Below are positions 45,441 to 56,474 of a stretch of 64,000 nt of DNA, piece by piece; within the stretch, counting starts at the first letter, position 1, and each line of letters begins with the position of its first letter. Made by a program: the position numbers and the translations under genes. The stretch is from Simmondsia chinensis (lineage: Eukaryota > Streptophyta > Magnoliopsida > Caryophyllales > Simmondsiaceae), in NCBI GenBank assembly GCA_018398585.1, contig JAGTTD010000001.1:37587938-37651937 (forward strand), in the 5' to 3' direction. Under the pieces are notes generated by a model. It made no database searches. It was not told the DNA's origin and saw only the letters and a list, made by a program, of their open reading frames with translations.

Positions 45441-47160
45441 GAAAAGGAAATTGATAGAAGCTCCAACCATCCTAATCAATGGAAGTTCCAACCAACATGC
45501 CACCTAAATTTCTACCCAACCAAGTTGGGGAAGGCTATAGCTAACCTAGCCAAGAAAGTTTGACCATTTGGTTTGGTGGATATTGCAGCCAACTAGATGA
45601 TGGAAGTTTCAATCAACAAGTTTGCTGAATTGTAACCTAGAGGGTTGAAACAACCATGTGGAGAAAATTTCAACCGACCAACTAGGAGCTTCCTACCAGC
45701 TAACCAGTGAAAACTCCAACCAAACAAGGCCGGCAGAAATCCCAAGAATTTAAGTCACTGAAAGTTCTAGCTCATAAGTGTATTAATGTTCCAACCAACT
45801 GGCCAATGAAATTTCTAACCAAATAAGCTGGTCGGCTTTCCGGCCGACTAGTAGATGAAAGTTTAGAAAAAGAAAAGCGACAAAATAATAGGATAAGTAG
45901 TCATTGAAATTTTAATATAACCAAATGATTAAAGTTCATCAAACCATTTGTTGGAAATTCCAACCAACCAAGTTGATGGAGTTTCCCGCCAAACAAGATG
46001 TGACATTTCCTAGTTGCCAAGCTAGCAAGAAGTTCAACCAAGCAGGTCAGCATAACAAGCAAGTTAGTAGAGGTTCCAACAAACTAGATAGCGGAAATTT
46101 CAACCAACCAAGCCAATGAAAATTTACCAATCGGGTTGGTAAAAATTTTCAACCAGTTGAGTCAGCTCAACCTGCCAAGCCAATGTAAGTTCAACCAATG
46201 AAGTAACTTAAATGCACCAAGTAGAGAAATAGTTTGAGGAACTAAGCAAGCAAAAATTCATCAATTAGATTGGAAATAGTTTGCATTCAGCCAAGTCGCC
46301 ATAAATAACCAAGCTCACAAAAGTTCAACCGAGTAGCTTAGTTTAACCAATCAAGTCGGCAAAAGGTTCGCCCAAACAAGTGTTTATTTTCTAACCAAAT
46401 AAGCAGGGAAGAATGAAACCAACCAAATTGCAGAGTCATCAATATAGAAAAAATATTCATATAACCCAACTGATATAGCCTACATGTTTGTGAAGAGTAA
46501 AGCCATTAAGTCCACGTAGGAGCAAACCAAGCCAAATTTCAATATACTAGTAGGTTTAATTCAATGTAGAAAGCAAGCCAGGAGGAATTTTAATAAACTA
46601 GTAGGTTTAATGCCATCAACTAAGTTGGTTGAAGTTTCAACGGACCAAGTCATTGGAAGTTTTGACCATTCCATAAGCAAAATTGAACCATCTAAGCAAG
46701 TCTAACAAAATTTTGTCAAGAAAATCTTTGACATTCTAAGTTGTTCGAAGTTCACGCCACTCTGCCAATGCAAGTGTCAGCAAACGAAATTAGATATTTC
46801 CATTTTACCAATTTGGTGCGAGTTTTAACCAATCAGGTCCGTGTAACTTGCCAGTTGGAAAAGTATGTCCAAGCAAGTTGGTCTAGCAAACAATACATTA
46901 AAAATTTCAAGCAATCATGAAGACACAACTAATCACATTAGGGTACACAATGAAGATAGCAAAAACTGAACCAACCAAATTGGTGTAAGTAAAAAATTTC
47001 TTAAAAGTTCGACCAGCCAGTTGTTGCAGCTAGCAAGTTATTGAATGGTCAACTAGCTGGATCAATGCAACTAGACAAGTTTGATGGAAATCAACCAACC
47101 AAGTTGGTGTCATTAGCGAGTCGGTGAAGGTTTAGCTTGTTATGAACTTCACAACAACTA
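45441..47160 (+). repeat. Degenerate minisatellite, 'caaccaagttggtg' units
   Basis: About 1.7 kb is built of imperfect units related to AACCAACCAAGTTGGTGAAA and AAGTTCCAACC, roughly 25-50 bases apart, many forming small palindromes (CCAAC..GTTGG). An open frame at 45925-46119 reads as a repetitive Asn/Gln/Pro-rich peptide ('KFQPTK', 'NFNQPSQ'). The array begins inside the gypsy remnant, so it may be an expanded protein-coding repeat that has since decayed. Confidence 0.6.
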
Positions 47161-47820
47161 ATACCTTCTAGGAAATCAATTGTTAAGACCACCCACAAAT
47201 CACCGAACCACAAATTGAAATGGCAAACATAATAAAGGAGTTGGGGGAACAATTTACACACCAAAATTTACGTGGTTCAGCCGAAACTTACATCCACGAA
47301 GGGGGACAACATAATTTCAATATAGAGGAACAAAGGTATTACAATAGAGTCTTACACTCATACTTTACCTTCCCACTGTTTGCTCTACATCTTCAACCCA
47401 TGCAAAAACCATGGCACAAGAGGTCCTATTTATAGACCTTTATATTCTTAACTCTCGAGAACCCAAGAGTCACCATTATTGGACACTACTAACTCTAGTC
47501 ATGAATTGATGGTTTTGGGATACCATCAGTCCTAACCTTAAGACAACTGACCAAGTTATCACCACCAAGTCAACAAGATTTCAACTATCCGTGCCAACGA
47601 GTTCAACATGTTTGTTGAGAGCCATAACACTAAATAGATGTAGACAAGAACTCGACAAAGTCTCAAGCAACCAAATCAAAATAATTAATAAGGCAACAAA
47701 AGTTCACCCAAGCACACATTTGGTTAAAGAGGGAGAAGGGGGTGATGCTAGGGAGAAAGAGGATGATGTTAGCAATCAAATATGTGATCTAGAATTCATT
47801 CTCACCCTCTCATATATATA
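47161..47820 (-). mobile_element. LTR remnant, minus strand
   Basis: 'ccaaaatttacgtggttcagcc' at 47262-47283 is the inverse of the 'gaaccacgtaaattttgg' block found near the 3' end of copia LTRs. Flanks contain CA-rich and polyA-like tracts. It may belong to the gypsy/copia remnants on the left. Boundaries are not defined. Confidence 0.45.
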
Positions 47821-48563
47821 GCACAATTCTTATGAAAAAGTAAGAGGACAAGAGGGATAGATCTTGGCCGTCCATTGTAATGGACAATCAAGATTGACCC
47901 CCTTTTTTTTAAGATAAAAAAAATTTCTCCCCAATCCCTTTGCTTTGTCTGCCTCTCCCAACCCTTACTTCTCTCTGTCACCCAAGCCGCCAGCCGCCAT
48001 TGTCACCACCGCCCACCGCCGCTGAACCTCCTTTTCTGTCTCTGCTAATGCCTCTTTCTCTCCCTCCCATATCCCTTCACACTCGCCACTATTGCTAATC
48101 TGCCATCGCTACCCGTTCTTTTCCTCTCTCTTCTAATATCCCTTTCTCCCCCACCCACCCCCAAAAAAAAAAAACCCCAATTAACCCTTCACCCCTGATA
48201 CAAAAGGAGGGGCAGTGGACGGGTGACAGCAGCGGAGGGTGAAGGGTTATGCCCGGGCGGCCGGGGGGGGGGGGTGGTTTGGGGGTATTAGAAGAGAGAG
48301 AAAGAGGAGGGGCAATGACTACTGTGGCAGTATCACTGGTGGCTGATAGCGGTAGGAAGTAGGGGTGGCGGTGGCCGATGGAGGTGACAGAGGGTGGCGT
48401 GGTGTGAGAGAGAAAAAGGAAGAGTTAGAGGGAAGGGGGAGGTGAGATAGGGAGATTTTTTTACTTTTGGGTACCCCATAAAATAGAGTCAATCTTAGCC
48501 GTCCATATCAATGGATGGCCAAGATTAGCCCCTTTCACCCTCTCACTTTCTCAAAAGAATTGT

Positions 48564-48565
<2 letters not shown>
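47821..48565. mobile_element. Foldback element M, copy 1
   Basis: Terminal inverted repeats start GCACAATTCTTATG and close with AGAATTGTG. They extend inward over about 80 bases ('atcttggccgtccatt' facing its complement) and further as pyrimidine-rich/purine-rich arms. The insertion lies at the end of a TATATATA tract and is followed by a (CA)n(TA)n tract. No coding sequence; the GC-rich centre contains a G run. The open frames are low-complexity artefacts. Confidence 0.7.

Positions 48566-48622
<57 letters not shown>
48566..48622. repeat. (CA)n(TA)n microsatellite
   Basis: About 18 CA units are followed by about 10 TA units between foldback copy 1 and the LTR of element J. Confidence 0.95.
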
Positions 48623-49275
48623 GCCTTGAACCTCAACGGCGAGTGGTGTGATAGGATAGGGTGCTTCTAACAAATTGATTATACCCAACGATATTGGATC
48701 AAGAGGGATCGATTAAAACTCGTTGATTCTGCGAATACCCAAGCGATAACCTACAGCGGAGCTAGGTAATTTTGCTGAACATTTTCAAAATAAAATTACA
48801 AAGATCAACTGAAATTAAAAACTAATTAAACCAATTACAAATAATCGAAAACTTCTTAAAATAAATAACTAATGGCCTATTTATAGGCACTGCTAAACTC
48901 TATTCCTAATTCAAATTAAATTCTAAAAGTAATTATATTTTAAATCAAAATAAACCTAATATAATTCAAAAACCTAAATATAATTACATAAATCAACCAA
49001 GAAATCCTAATTAAAAACCTAGTTAAAATTAAACAAAATATCTAAGCTTAATTAAACTAGAAAACCCTAATGAGAACCTTTAATTCTTGTGCTTGGATAC
49101 GGGTCCTCAATGCCCTCGGGTTGAGTTTCTCCCTTTCTTGTCCCGATCGGGTTATTTTCGTCCCTGTTTGCATTATTCTTGCCCGTTTGAACGGAATTCG
49201 TCCCTGAACTTGACTTGTTAGTGAAGTTAGAGGATGAATATGGCCATGGGGAAAATTAAAGGCTCTCAACTTACG
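48623..49275 (-). mobile_element. 3' LTR of element J (truncated)
   Basis: Its 'gaacctcaacggc', 'tgattctgcgaataccc', 'ggcctatttataggc' (TATA box, minus strand) and 'gggtcctcaatgccctc' blocks all recur in order in the right LTR. The end nearest the (TA)n tract is missing about 40 bases. Confidence 0.65.
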
Positions 49276-50144
49276 TGTTGAAGTGCTCAGATATGGGGTT
49301 GTATAAAGTGGTGCTCGCGATGGTGTTTGGATGATGATATTTTTGGTGAAGCTACAGGAGGTGGTTGAAGTTAGACCGATGGTGGTTTGTGAGAAATGGG
49401 CAACGTCAGTGTTGGTGCTGTTATCGGTTATGGTGGGGTTGGGATCTCAACATTCTCAAATTTCTCCTCTTCATAGATTGGCTCATCATAGATTGGTAAA
49501 AAGTAAAAATCAAGAATAGGTTCATCACATATGCTAAATATGGGTTCCATATTTTCGGGTTGGTGGAAAATTGGCAAGGTTGGCAAGGTTGGTGGTGTCA
49601 GGTGGGCTGATGGATATCCCATGGGTGTCGGTTCATTGTGGCGAACATGGGGTGACGTGAGTGATGGTGGTTTCGCAAGGACTTGCGCTGGTGTTATGGT
49701 ACCGCGGTTAAAATCATTAGGTAAATTTATTGGTGATTGAATGGATGATTTTCTTGGTGGAGGCATGGTAGCAGTGGGATGTGGAGGTATGCGGTGGAAC
49801 ATGGTGGAACATGGTGGTTTGTGAGGCCAAGAAAGGTCGCGGTATTGATGGCGCTGAGGTTAAGTAGGTTGTAAAGTGAAGACTCACCAGCTTTAATGAC
49901 GATCGAGATGGTGCGGTCTAGGAGGATGATCGATCGAGGGCGATGTCAGAAGTTAAAGATTTCTATTGCTAATGCTATCGTCTTCTACATCAATTGCTCT
50001 TCCCTCTCCTAGAGCTGCTTGAACCTCTTACCCACAATGAGTCTATGATTTATCATCCGCTTCTTCGATGGTGTAACTTAGGAACATGCCTTATATCTGA
50101 TACCAACTGATGCACATTGCGAAAGCAAACTTTGCGAATAGATT
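49276..50144 (-). pseudogene. Interior of J with proline-rich ORF
   Basis: On the minus strand an open frame of 124 codons (49802-49428) starts MFHRIPPHPTATMPPPRKSS. It ends with an acidic stretch 'DEPILDFYFLPIYDEPIYEE'. The N-terminal half is Pro/Ser/Thr-rich. The acidic 'DEPI' repeats resemble a linker seen between gag and protease in some plant gypsy elements, which is a weak resemblance only. No zinc knuckle, no DSG/DTG and no RT motif are seen. The frame may be a gag remnant. Confidence 0.4.
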
Positions 50145-50157
50145 GGCTCTGATACCA
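50145..50157 (-). other. Primer binding site of J
   Basis: TGGTATCAGAGCC on the minus strand, complementary to tRNA-Met, next to LTR end ATGCATCA. A second copy of the same junction (LTR end TGCATCA plus TTGGTATCAGATA) lies about 50 bases further at 50098-50115. Confidence 0.8.
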
Positions 50158-50159
50158 AG

Positions 50160-51038
50160 TGATGCATATAGGTCTAAAAATCCGACCTGCAACCCCGAAC
50201 CTCAAAGACGCATGCTGTGATAGGATGTGGTGTCTCTAACCCATTGATCATATCCTATGATGTTGGATTAAGAGGGATTGGCTAAAAATTGTTGACTCTG
50301 CGAATACCCTAGCAATAACCTAAAGAGGAACTAGCTAAAAATTGTTGACTCTGCGAATACCCCAATAATAACCTAAAGAGGAACTATGTACTTTTATTGA
50401 ACACTTTAAAATAAAATTACAAAGATCAACTCAAAACATATACTCATCAAAGTAATTTCAAATACTCAAAAGCTTTCTAAAATAAACAAGTATTGGCTTA
50501 TTTATACACACTACTAAACCCTATTCCTAATTCAAATTAAATTTGAAAAATAATTATATTCTAAATCAAACTAATCCTAATATAATTAAAAAATACTAAA
50601 CCTAATTACATAAATTAGCCAAAAACCTACTTAAAACCCCAGTTAAAATTAAACAAAATATCTAAACCTAATTAAACTAGAAGACACTAATGAAAACCTT
50701 TAATTCTTGCAGTTATATGATTACATCCGGGTCCTCAATGCCCTCCAGTCGAGTTTTTCATTTTCTTGTCTCGATCAGGTTATTTTTGTCCTTATTTGCG
50801 TCTATATATATATATATGTATTCAAAAACCCTAAATATAATTACATAAATTAACCAAGAAACCCTAATTAAAACCCTAGTTAAAATTAAACAAATATCTA
50901 AGCCTAATTAAACTAGAAGACACTAATGAAAGCCTTTAGTTTTTGTAGTTGGATCTGGGTCCTCAATTCCCTCGAATTGAGTTTTTCCTTTCCTTGTCGT
51001 GATCGGGTTATTTTCATCCCTATTATATATATATATAT
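50160..51038 (-). mobile_element. 5' LTR of element J with internal duplication
   Basis: A segment of about 220 bases ('ataattacataaatta' to 'tttgtcc/ttcatccc' plus a TA tract) occurs twice in tandem (about 50580-50818 and 50819-51038), each copy ending in (TA)n. A second short duplication ('gttgactctgcgaatacc') lies at 50297-50360. Confidence 0.62.
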
Positions 51039-51702
51039 GGCACAATTCTTATGAGAGGGTGAGAGGGGTAGATCTTGGCCGTCCATTACGATGACGGACA
51101 AGATTGTCGCCTTTTTATTAGATAAAAAAATAATTTCTCCCTACTCCTTCCCTTCCTCCCCCTCCCCACTCCTAGCCCTGCCACCATCCTTCCTTTCTCT
51201 CTCTCATCCAAGATGCCCGCTGCCATGGCCAACCACCGCCCCTCTTTTTTCCTCTCTCTTCCAATATTCTCTCCCTCCCCCCCCCCCCCCCCCCCCCCCC
51301 CGCCAATAATATTCCTTCACCCAGCGGCGGGTGGCAGGGGTGAAGAGATATGGGGGAAAGAGAAAGGGGTATTGGAAGAAAGACAACAGAGAGGCGGCAG
51401 TGGTGGGATGAAGGATTTTTTTTAGGGGGTATTGGAAGAGAGAGGAAAAAGAGGGGCGGTGGCCGACGGTGGAGGGTGGTGGTGGAGGACGGCAGTGACA
51501 GGCGGTGGTGGGCGGTGGTGACGAGTGGCGGGGTGAGAGAAAAAGGAAGGGTTGGTGGATGGAAAGAGGGAGGAGGAGATGGAGTGCGGAGAATTTTTTT
51601 TTTTTTTTTTTGTACCCATAAAAAAAGGGGGGCCAATCTTAACCGTCTATTCCAAAGGACTGCCAAGATTATCCCCTTTCATCTTCTCATAAGAATTGTA
51701 CC
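51039..51702. mobile_element. Foldback element M, copy 2
   Basis: It starts GGCACAATTCTTATGAGA and ends with its complement (AAGAATTGTACC). The two arms can pair over most of their length: pyrimidine-rich left arm ('cctctcttccaatattc') against purine-rich right arm ('ggtattggaagagag'). About 20 C residues occupy the centre. (TA)n tracts lie directly on both sides, so the element sits inside a TA microsatellite. No genuine coding sequence. Confidence 0.78.
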
Positions 51703-51959
51703 ATATATATATATATCTGTTTAATATATCTAACTAATATATTATGCCTAATTGATATGCACATTTTGATTTCTCTAGGCAAGCACAAAAATGGAAAAAT
51801 CAATTTGAAAGTACAATTAGATAGATATTAATGTGTCACTTAGCGAATTATCACTTTCTATAAAAATATTTAAAAAATAACACATAACCAAAACATTTTA
51901 GCGAACTAGCATAGTTTGTCCGAAAAAAGTTAAATGCGATGAGTGCATTAGTGCATTAT
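51703..51959. other. AT-rich spacer
   Basis: No gene or repeat recognised other than the (TA)n tract at its left edge. Confidence 0.4.
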
Positions 51960-52300
51960 AATTTAATACACCAGTTAAGTTGCTGTTGGCAAAAACATCA
52001 CTGTGATTTGCCAAATTGAATGTCGCATTTATGTGAAATACACCATCCAAATTGGCTATGAAAAATCCTTATTGTAATGTGCCAAACTGGATGGCGCATT
52101 TCATGTTTATGTGCCATCCAATTTGGCGCATTACAGGGAAGTATTGCACTACCGTCCTCACCATAATGCATCATCCAATTTGGCACATAACAATGATGTA
52201 TTACACTACCATCCTTATTGTAATGCACCGAATTTGATAGCACATTTCACTGTGATGCGCCATCTAATTTGGCGCATTACAGTGAAGAATTACCCTACTT
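51960..52300. repeat. Array of TTGGCGCAT dyad repeats
   Basis: Units such as GCGCCATCCAATTTGGCGC and TGCCAAACTGGATGGCGCA alternate in both orientations, about 40-60 bases apart. Each is itself nearly palindromic. Short frames on both strands give repetitive peptides ('CYVPNWM', 'CNAPNWM') and are artefacts of the array. Confidence 0.65.
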
Positions 52301-52831
52301 TCATCTAGCTTGAATTTTTTTGTTTTTAACTAATTATATAAAATTCATAAAAACACATTATATTTTATAATAAATATGAAAATACATGAAATTAATTAAT
52401 ATAAATAAATAATTTAAATCATGGTACAAATTGTGACATGGATCTATGACTAGCTTCATTATAATTTTCTGATGAGGCTGTGAACTCCCTATGAACTGAA
52501 AAACTACATAGTAGATGATGTTCTCATCGACTTTCATGTCTACTTCCATTTGTAGGAGTTAAAGAACGGTAGTCAATACCTTCTTGTTGCAGAATCTGAC
52601 CAAATTGGTGTTCCTCACCGACAGCATCTCGTATGATACTACAACCAGTAAGCTAATCAGTGGAGAGAAATTGTACAGTGTGTCTAACACTGTTACATAG
52701 CACCCTGGCAGCCCTTCTAGTCCGAAGTGATAAATTGTTAAACTCAGGGTACCTAAGTGATAAATTCCCTATAAGTAATATTGTTACAGATTTTACATCA
52801 ACAAAAAAGGAGAAAGAAGTAAAAGGAAAAA
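52301..52831. other. AT-rich spacer
   Basis: Three short overlapping frames on both strands match nothing I recognise. I see no gene here. Confidence 0.4.
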
Positions 52832-53478
52832 GACTCATTTAGCAAAATAATACAATTTCAAATAAAAATTTTGAAAAGTGGTACATCTCCAAAAAATATT
52901 TGGCAAAGTAGAACTTTATCAGGAAAAAGAAAATACACCAGATAAATTGGTTCATTTAAATATAATGCACCAGATAAGTTGGCGCATGAAAATCATGCTA
53001 AAATGTTCCATTGTGGTTGGCGCATTAATTAAATGCTTAATCGAAAGCCTGCGAAATGGCATTACATGTGTTAATGCACGAGTTCGGCTGGCGTATTCCA
53101 AAGAAATGTGCCGGTTCAAACGGTGTATTTCAAAGAAGGTACCCTCATATATTGTTAATGCACCACACATGTTAGATTAAAGGGATACCTTTAGTACGCC
53201 TGCCATACTGGCTCATTAAAAGAACTTTATTCCTTTAATGTGCTAGTTTTGTTGCTGCATTAAAGGAGGAAGTATAGTAATGCACCGATCCTGTTGGCGC
53301 ATTTAAGGATGATTTTCATGCGTCAACTTATCCGATGCATTAAATTTAAATGCACCAATTTATCAAGCATGTTTTTCTTTTTTCTAAAGTGTGCTACTTT
53401 GCTAAAATATTTTTGGACATGTGCCACTTTTCATTTTTTTTTTTTTTTTTGAAATCGTATTATTCTGCTAAATGAGTC
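52832..53478. mobile_element. Foldback element K
   Basis: Inverted arms of about 170-180 bases: the left begins GACTCATTTAGCAAAATAATAC and the right ends with its near-complement. Inner arms carry ATGCACCAGATAAGTTGGCGC-type motifs like those of the array at 51960-52300. The centre also contains such motifs. No target duplication of 2-10 bases could be confirmed and no transposase is present. A non-autonomous TIR transposon is the best reading. Confidence 0.66.
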
Positions 53479-53940
53479 ATATAAAATGAACTAAGTCAAA
53501 ATTAAAAAAAAAAAAATCAATCATCTAACTTCTGATAAAAATCTCATTCTGTCTCCTAAGTAGTTTAAAATAGGCAAGTTAGTCCTCCAAGTAAAAATTT
53601 AGAAAATTTCATCACTTAATTTCACATAAACCCTATTTTGATCACTAGAATAATTTAAAAATAATTAAATTCATCACCCAAATTAAAAATAACATATTCT
53701 ATATTTTTTTGTTTACTTATTTATTTTATTTTTTCTCATCTTTGTTTAAAAAAAGTAATTCTTAATATTTTATTTTATAACTAAAATTGGTCATCATCTA
53801 TTGTTGGCATTAAGTAAAAGGTGAAGGATGAGAAACCAATTTTGACATTAAATAGAACAGGAGAAAATATTTAGAAAAATATAATCAACGAATTACATGT
53901 GTTTTAAGAATGAGAAAATTTTTGAAAAGGTGAGAACCAA
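53479..53940. other. AT-rich sequence
   Basis: A block near 53520-53700 has the sense 'do not exceed ... column' type direct repeats of 'aaaatctcattctgt' only weakly. No gene, RNA or transposon hallmark is evident. Confidence 0.35.
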
Positions 53941-53959
53941 TGAAACAATGAGTAAAGAC

Positions 53960-55107
53960 GGTGGAACCATGAGAAGGTTAATTGGTACTTCCCTTCTGCC
54001 ATTCCTATTAAAATTTCTTGCAATCCAATTGCGGGTATTAGTATTGAGATTCTCTTATTTGGAATACTTCTTTTGATAGTATGTATAAATTGAAACACGA
54101 GTATTGCAGATAAGGAACCTAGACTCTTGAAAGTCAAGAGTCCTTGCAAGCTTCCTTGGAAATCAAAGCCATCTTCCATATTTGGAGTTTGACTTGTATC
54201 CCAAAATAACGCGATAGCAATAGGCGAGAACTTATTTAAAACGCGCGTTATTGCTTCAACATTTTGCTTGTCTTGTGATGTTGAAGTTGAATATATTGAA
54301 CATATCCTTTTCTTTTGCCTATTGCACACTTAACTTGATTTTCATCGAAGTTGGGGCTTTGCCCAAACCCAGTTGGTTTCTCAACGTTCAGGACGTGTTT
54401 GGGTTCAATGTTTAATTCTTACAATCTTGTTATTGACTCTATTATGCAATGTGCCATGTTATGTTGGTGGTTGTGGAAGAATAGGTGCTCCATCATTTCA
54501 AGAGGTCCCGACTTAGCCGAATTTTGTAATAAAGCTATGGAAAATCTGTTTGATATCAAGAGGGCTTCATCCCAACACTCTTTTCCCCTTTGCGTTGAAT
54601 GTTGATGCTGCTTCCTCCTGGTTCAGGGTCCTGGAGCCCCTCTCCTTCCTCCTTATCAAGTTGAATGTTGATGCTGCTTGGACGGAGGCCAGTTGCTCTG
54701 CTTGCGGAGTGGTGGCCCTAGATTCTAAGGGTAAGCTGGTCGGTGGCTGGTGCTATTTGTTCGCTGCGCCTTCCTCTTTAGTGGCAGAGACCATAGCAAT
54801 CCTAGGTGCTTTTTGTTTGGCTCTTGCTCTCAGGTGGTCCAAGATTATCATTTAACCAGATTGGTTTGTTGCCATTCATATTGGGCACAGTTCTTCCCAA
54901 ATCCTTGGCAAATTCGAAGAATGGTGCAAGAGTTAAGTAGGCCCTTTGCCTTTTTTTTATTTTTATTTTTTTTTTTCAATTGTATTTCCGTTTGTTGGTT
55001 GCTTCGATTGTAATAGTGTTGCTCATTTTATGGCTTATTGTCATCATCACAACGATTGTAATCACCAGTGGTGGATTAACCCGTCCCCTAAACTCGCTGC
55101 TTAATAG
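53960..55107 (+). pseudogene. LINE ORF2 C-terminus: zf-RVT and RNase H
   Basis: Around 54150-54320 one frame reads 'NLFKTRVIASTFCLSC' and 'YIEHILFFC', the C-x2-C...H-x4-C zinc-binding region (zf-RVT) after plant LINE reverse transcriptases. After frameshifts 'CWWLWKNRC' and then 'KLNVDAAW', 'GVVALDSKGKLVGGW', 'SLVAETIAILGAFCLAL' follow, a plant RNase H-like domain (RVT_3) with Asp and Glu of the active site visible. 'NSVAHFMAYC' near 55010-55045 is its end. The reverse transcriptase and endonuclease are absent. Several frameshifts and stops are present. Confidence 0.72.
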
Positions 55108-55170
55108 CCAGTGATTTTTTTTTCCTTAGCGGGGGACGTTCTGTTATATATATATAGACACACACACAGA

Positions 55171-55530
55171 CACACACTTATGAGAAGGTGATAAGGGCTA
55201 ATCTTGGCTGTCCATTAGAATAGACGGCTAAGATTAGCCCCTTTTATGAGTACCCAAAAAAATCTGCCCACCCAATCTCCCCCTCCCTCTTTCCCTCCTC
55301 CAATCCTTTCTTTCTCTTTAACCCCACCACTAGCCATCGCCGGCCGTTGCTGTCCTTGGCAGCCCACCACCGCCACCCCCCCTCCCCCAGCCACCATTTC
55401 CTACCTTCGACATCCCCTGCCGCTCGCCCGCTGCTGTCATCGGCCATCGCCCCTCTCTTTTCTCTCTCTTTCAATACCCCTTTTTTTCTCAATGACCCTT
55501 CACCCCAGCACCCCTTTTTTTGTCTCTCTT
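55171..55530. mobile_element. Foldback element M, copy 3 (one arm)
   Basis: It begins in a CA/TA tract with CTTATGAGAAGGTGATAAGGG and 'aatcttggctgtccatt', followed by its complement 'gacggctaagatt' and the pyrimidine-rich arm. The purine-rich second arm is absent. Minus-strand glycine-rich frames are low-complexity artefacts. Confidence 0.6.
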
Positions 55531-55582
55531 CTATATGTATTGAAATATATAATTGAATATAATTTCTTTTAATACCTAAATC

Positions 55583-55598
55583 ATAAAGTACAACACTT
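55583..55598 (+). repeat. Left target duplication of LINE tail
   Basis: ATAAAGTACAACACTT is repeated with one change (ATAAAGTATAACACTT) at 56016-56031, bracketing the LINE 3' end. Confidence 0.8.
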
Positions 55599-56015
55599 TA
55601 GAAAATTGACCAAACGCTACAGGAAACATAAAATGGGGAAGTTGGTAAGTAAGGATGACAATGCCAAGGACGTTGGTAAGTTTTCTGATGCGAAGCGTAG
55701 GTGGTAGTATGAAAAAAGGCTTGGTTTGGCATAGATGAACCAAATATGATTGAGTTTTTTGTAAGGTTGGAGTAAAGCTTTATTTTGACCAGTCCCGTGT
55801 CAATCTCTCTCCAGCTCTATTTGAGATCTTTCTAGTGCTGCTATTACCATGTTGAGTCGGTTTTTGTTGCTTTTTGTATGTTTATTATTTTTGTCTTGCT
55901 CTCTTATTTTCTTGGGGGTTTTGTGTTTTTTGTTTCTTTTTCCCGAGCTTTTTTGGTTCTTTTAGGACTCGCTTGTTCTATAACATTGCGATTTCTATTG
56001 CTAATTATCAAAAAA
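55599..56015 (+). mobile_element. 5'-truncated LINE 3' end
   Basis: About 417 bases of non-coding, T-rich sequence end in 'ctaattatcaaaaaa', the typical 3' terminus of plant LINEs with a short A tail. A 16-bp target duplication with one mismatch brackets it. This is a very short dead-on-arrival insertion. Its sequence may be the 3' UTR of the same kind of LINE as at 53960-55107, which cannot be tested here. Confidence 0.74.
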
Positions 56016-56031
56016 ATAAAGTATAACACTT

Positions 56032-56474
56032 AACCACACAGACATGCATGTAAATGAATAGAAAAATAACAAAACCAACTCCACTAATCCCTACAAAACT
56101 ATTTTGCTGCATAATTATATTAAATTTTTTTTGGTCATAAAGAATTAATTTTAGGTAGAAGAAAGACATGGCTTATTATGTAATAATGTGTAATATAGAT
56201 CTAAATAATGAATGTTACCTTGAGAGATGATCATCAGCCACCTGTAAGACCCTTATGCCAATGCCAAGTGAAAATATCAGTTAATTAAATTAAAATGGGT
56301 GTTTGAAAAATTACTCATCAAAATGTGAGTAAATTGTAATAATAATATAATACAACACCAACGATGTATTTGTGTGCGTAGCGGTTTTTACATCTCTACT
56401 TGAAAGGGAGAAGATGAATAAATGAATTATAGAAGATGTAAATGGTGGACGATTGAGAGAGATTGAGATGATAA
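56032..56474. other. AT-rich spacer
   Basis: No gene, RNA or repeat recognised. Confidence 0.4.

Larger units (their letters stand above)
48623..51038 (-). mobile_element. Short non-autonomous LTR element J
   Basis: Two similar LTRs (48623-49275 and 50160-51038) flank an interior of under 0.9 kb. The primer site next to the right-hand LTR shows minus orientation. The interior has one proline-rich frame and no pol domains, so J needs help from an autonomous relative. The left LTR is cut at the (TA)n tract, and the right LTR contains an internal tandem duplication and borders a foldback element. Confidence 0.68.

Noticed and set aside
47161..47820. Same LTR family as 11440-11930
   Set aside because: Only the common 'ccacgtaaattttgg' block is shared, which is widespread in copia LTRs; the rest does not align by eye.
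51172..51724. Long open frames on both strands (up to 164 codons)
   Set aside because: They are low-complexity proline/serine and glycine/arginine runs produced by the pyrimidine/purine arms of a foldback element.
53904..54329. 141-codon minus-strand frame
   Set aside because: It overlaps plus-strand LINE sequence with recognisable zf-RVT cysteines and histidine, so it is a shadow frame.
55215..55572. Overlapping frames on both strands (up to 108 codons)
   Set aside because: Low-complexity products of the third foldback copy.
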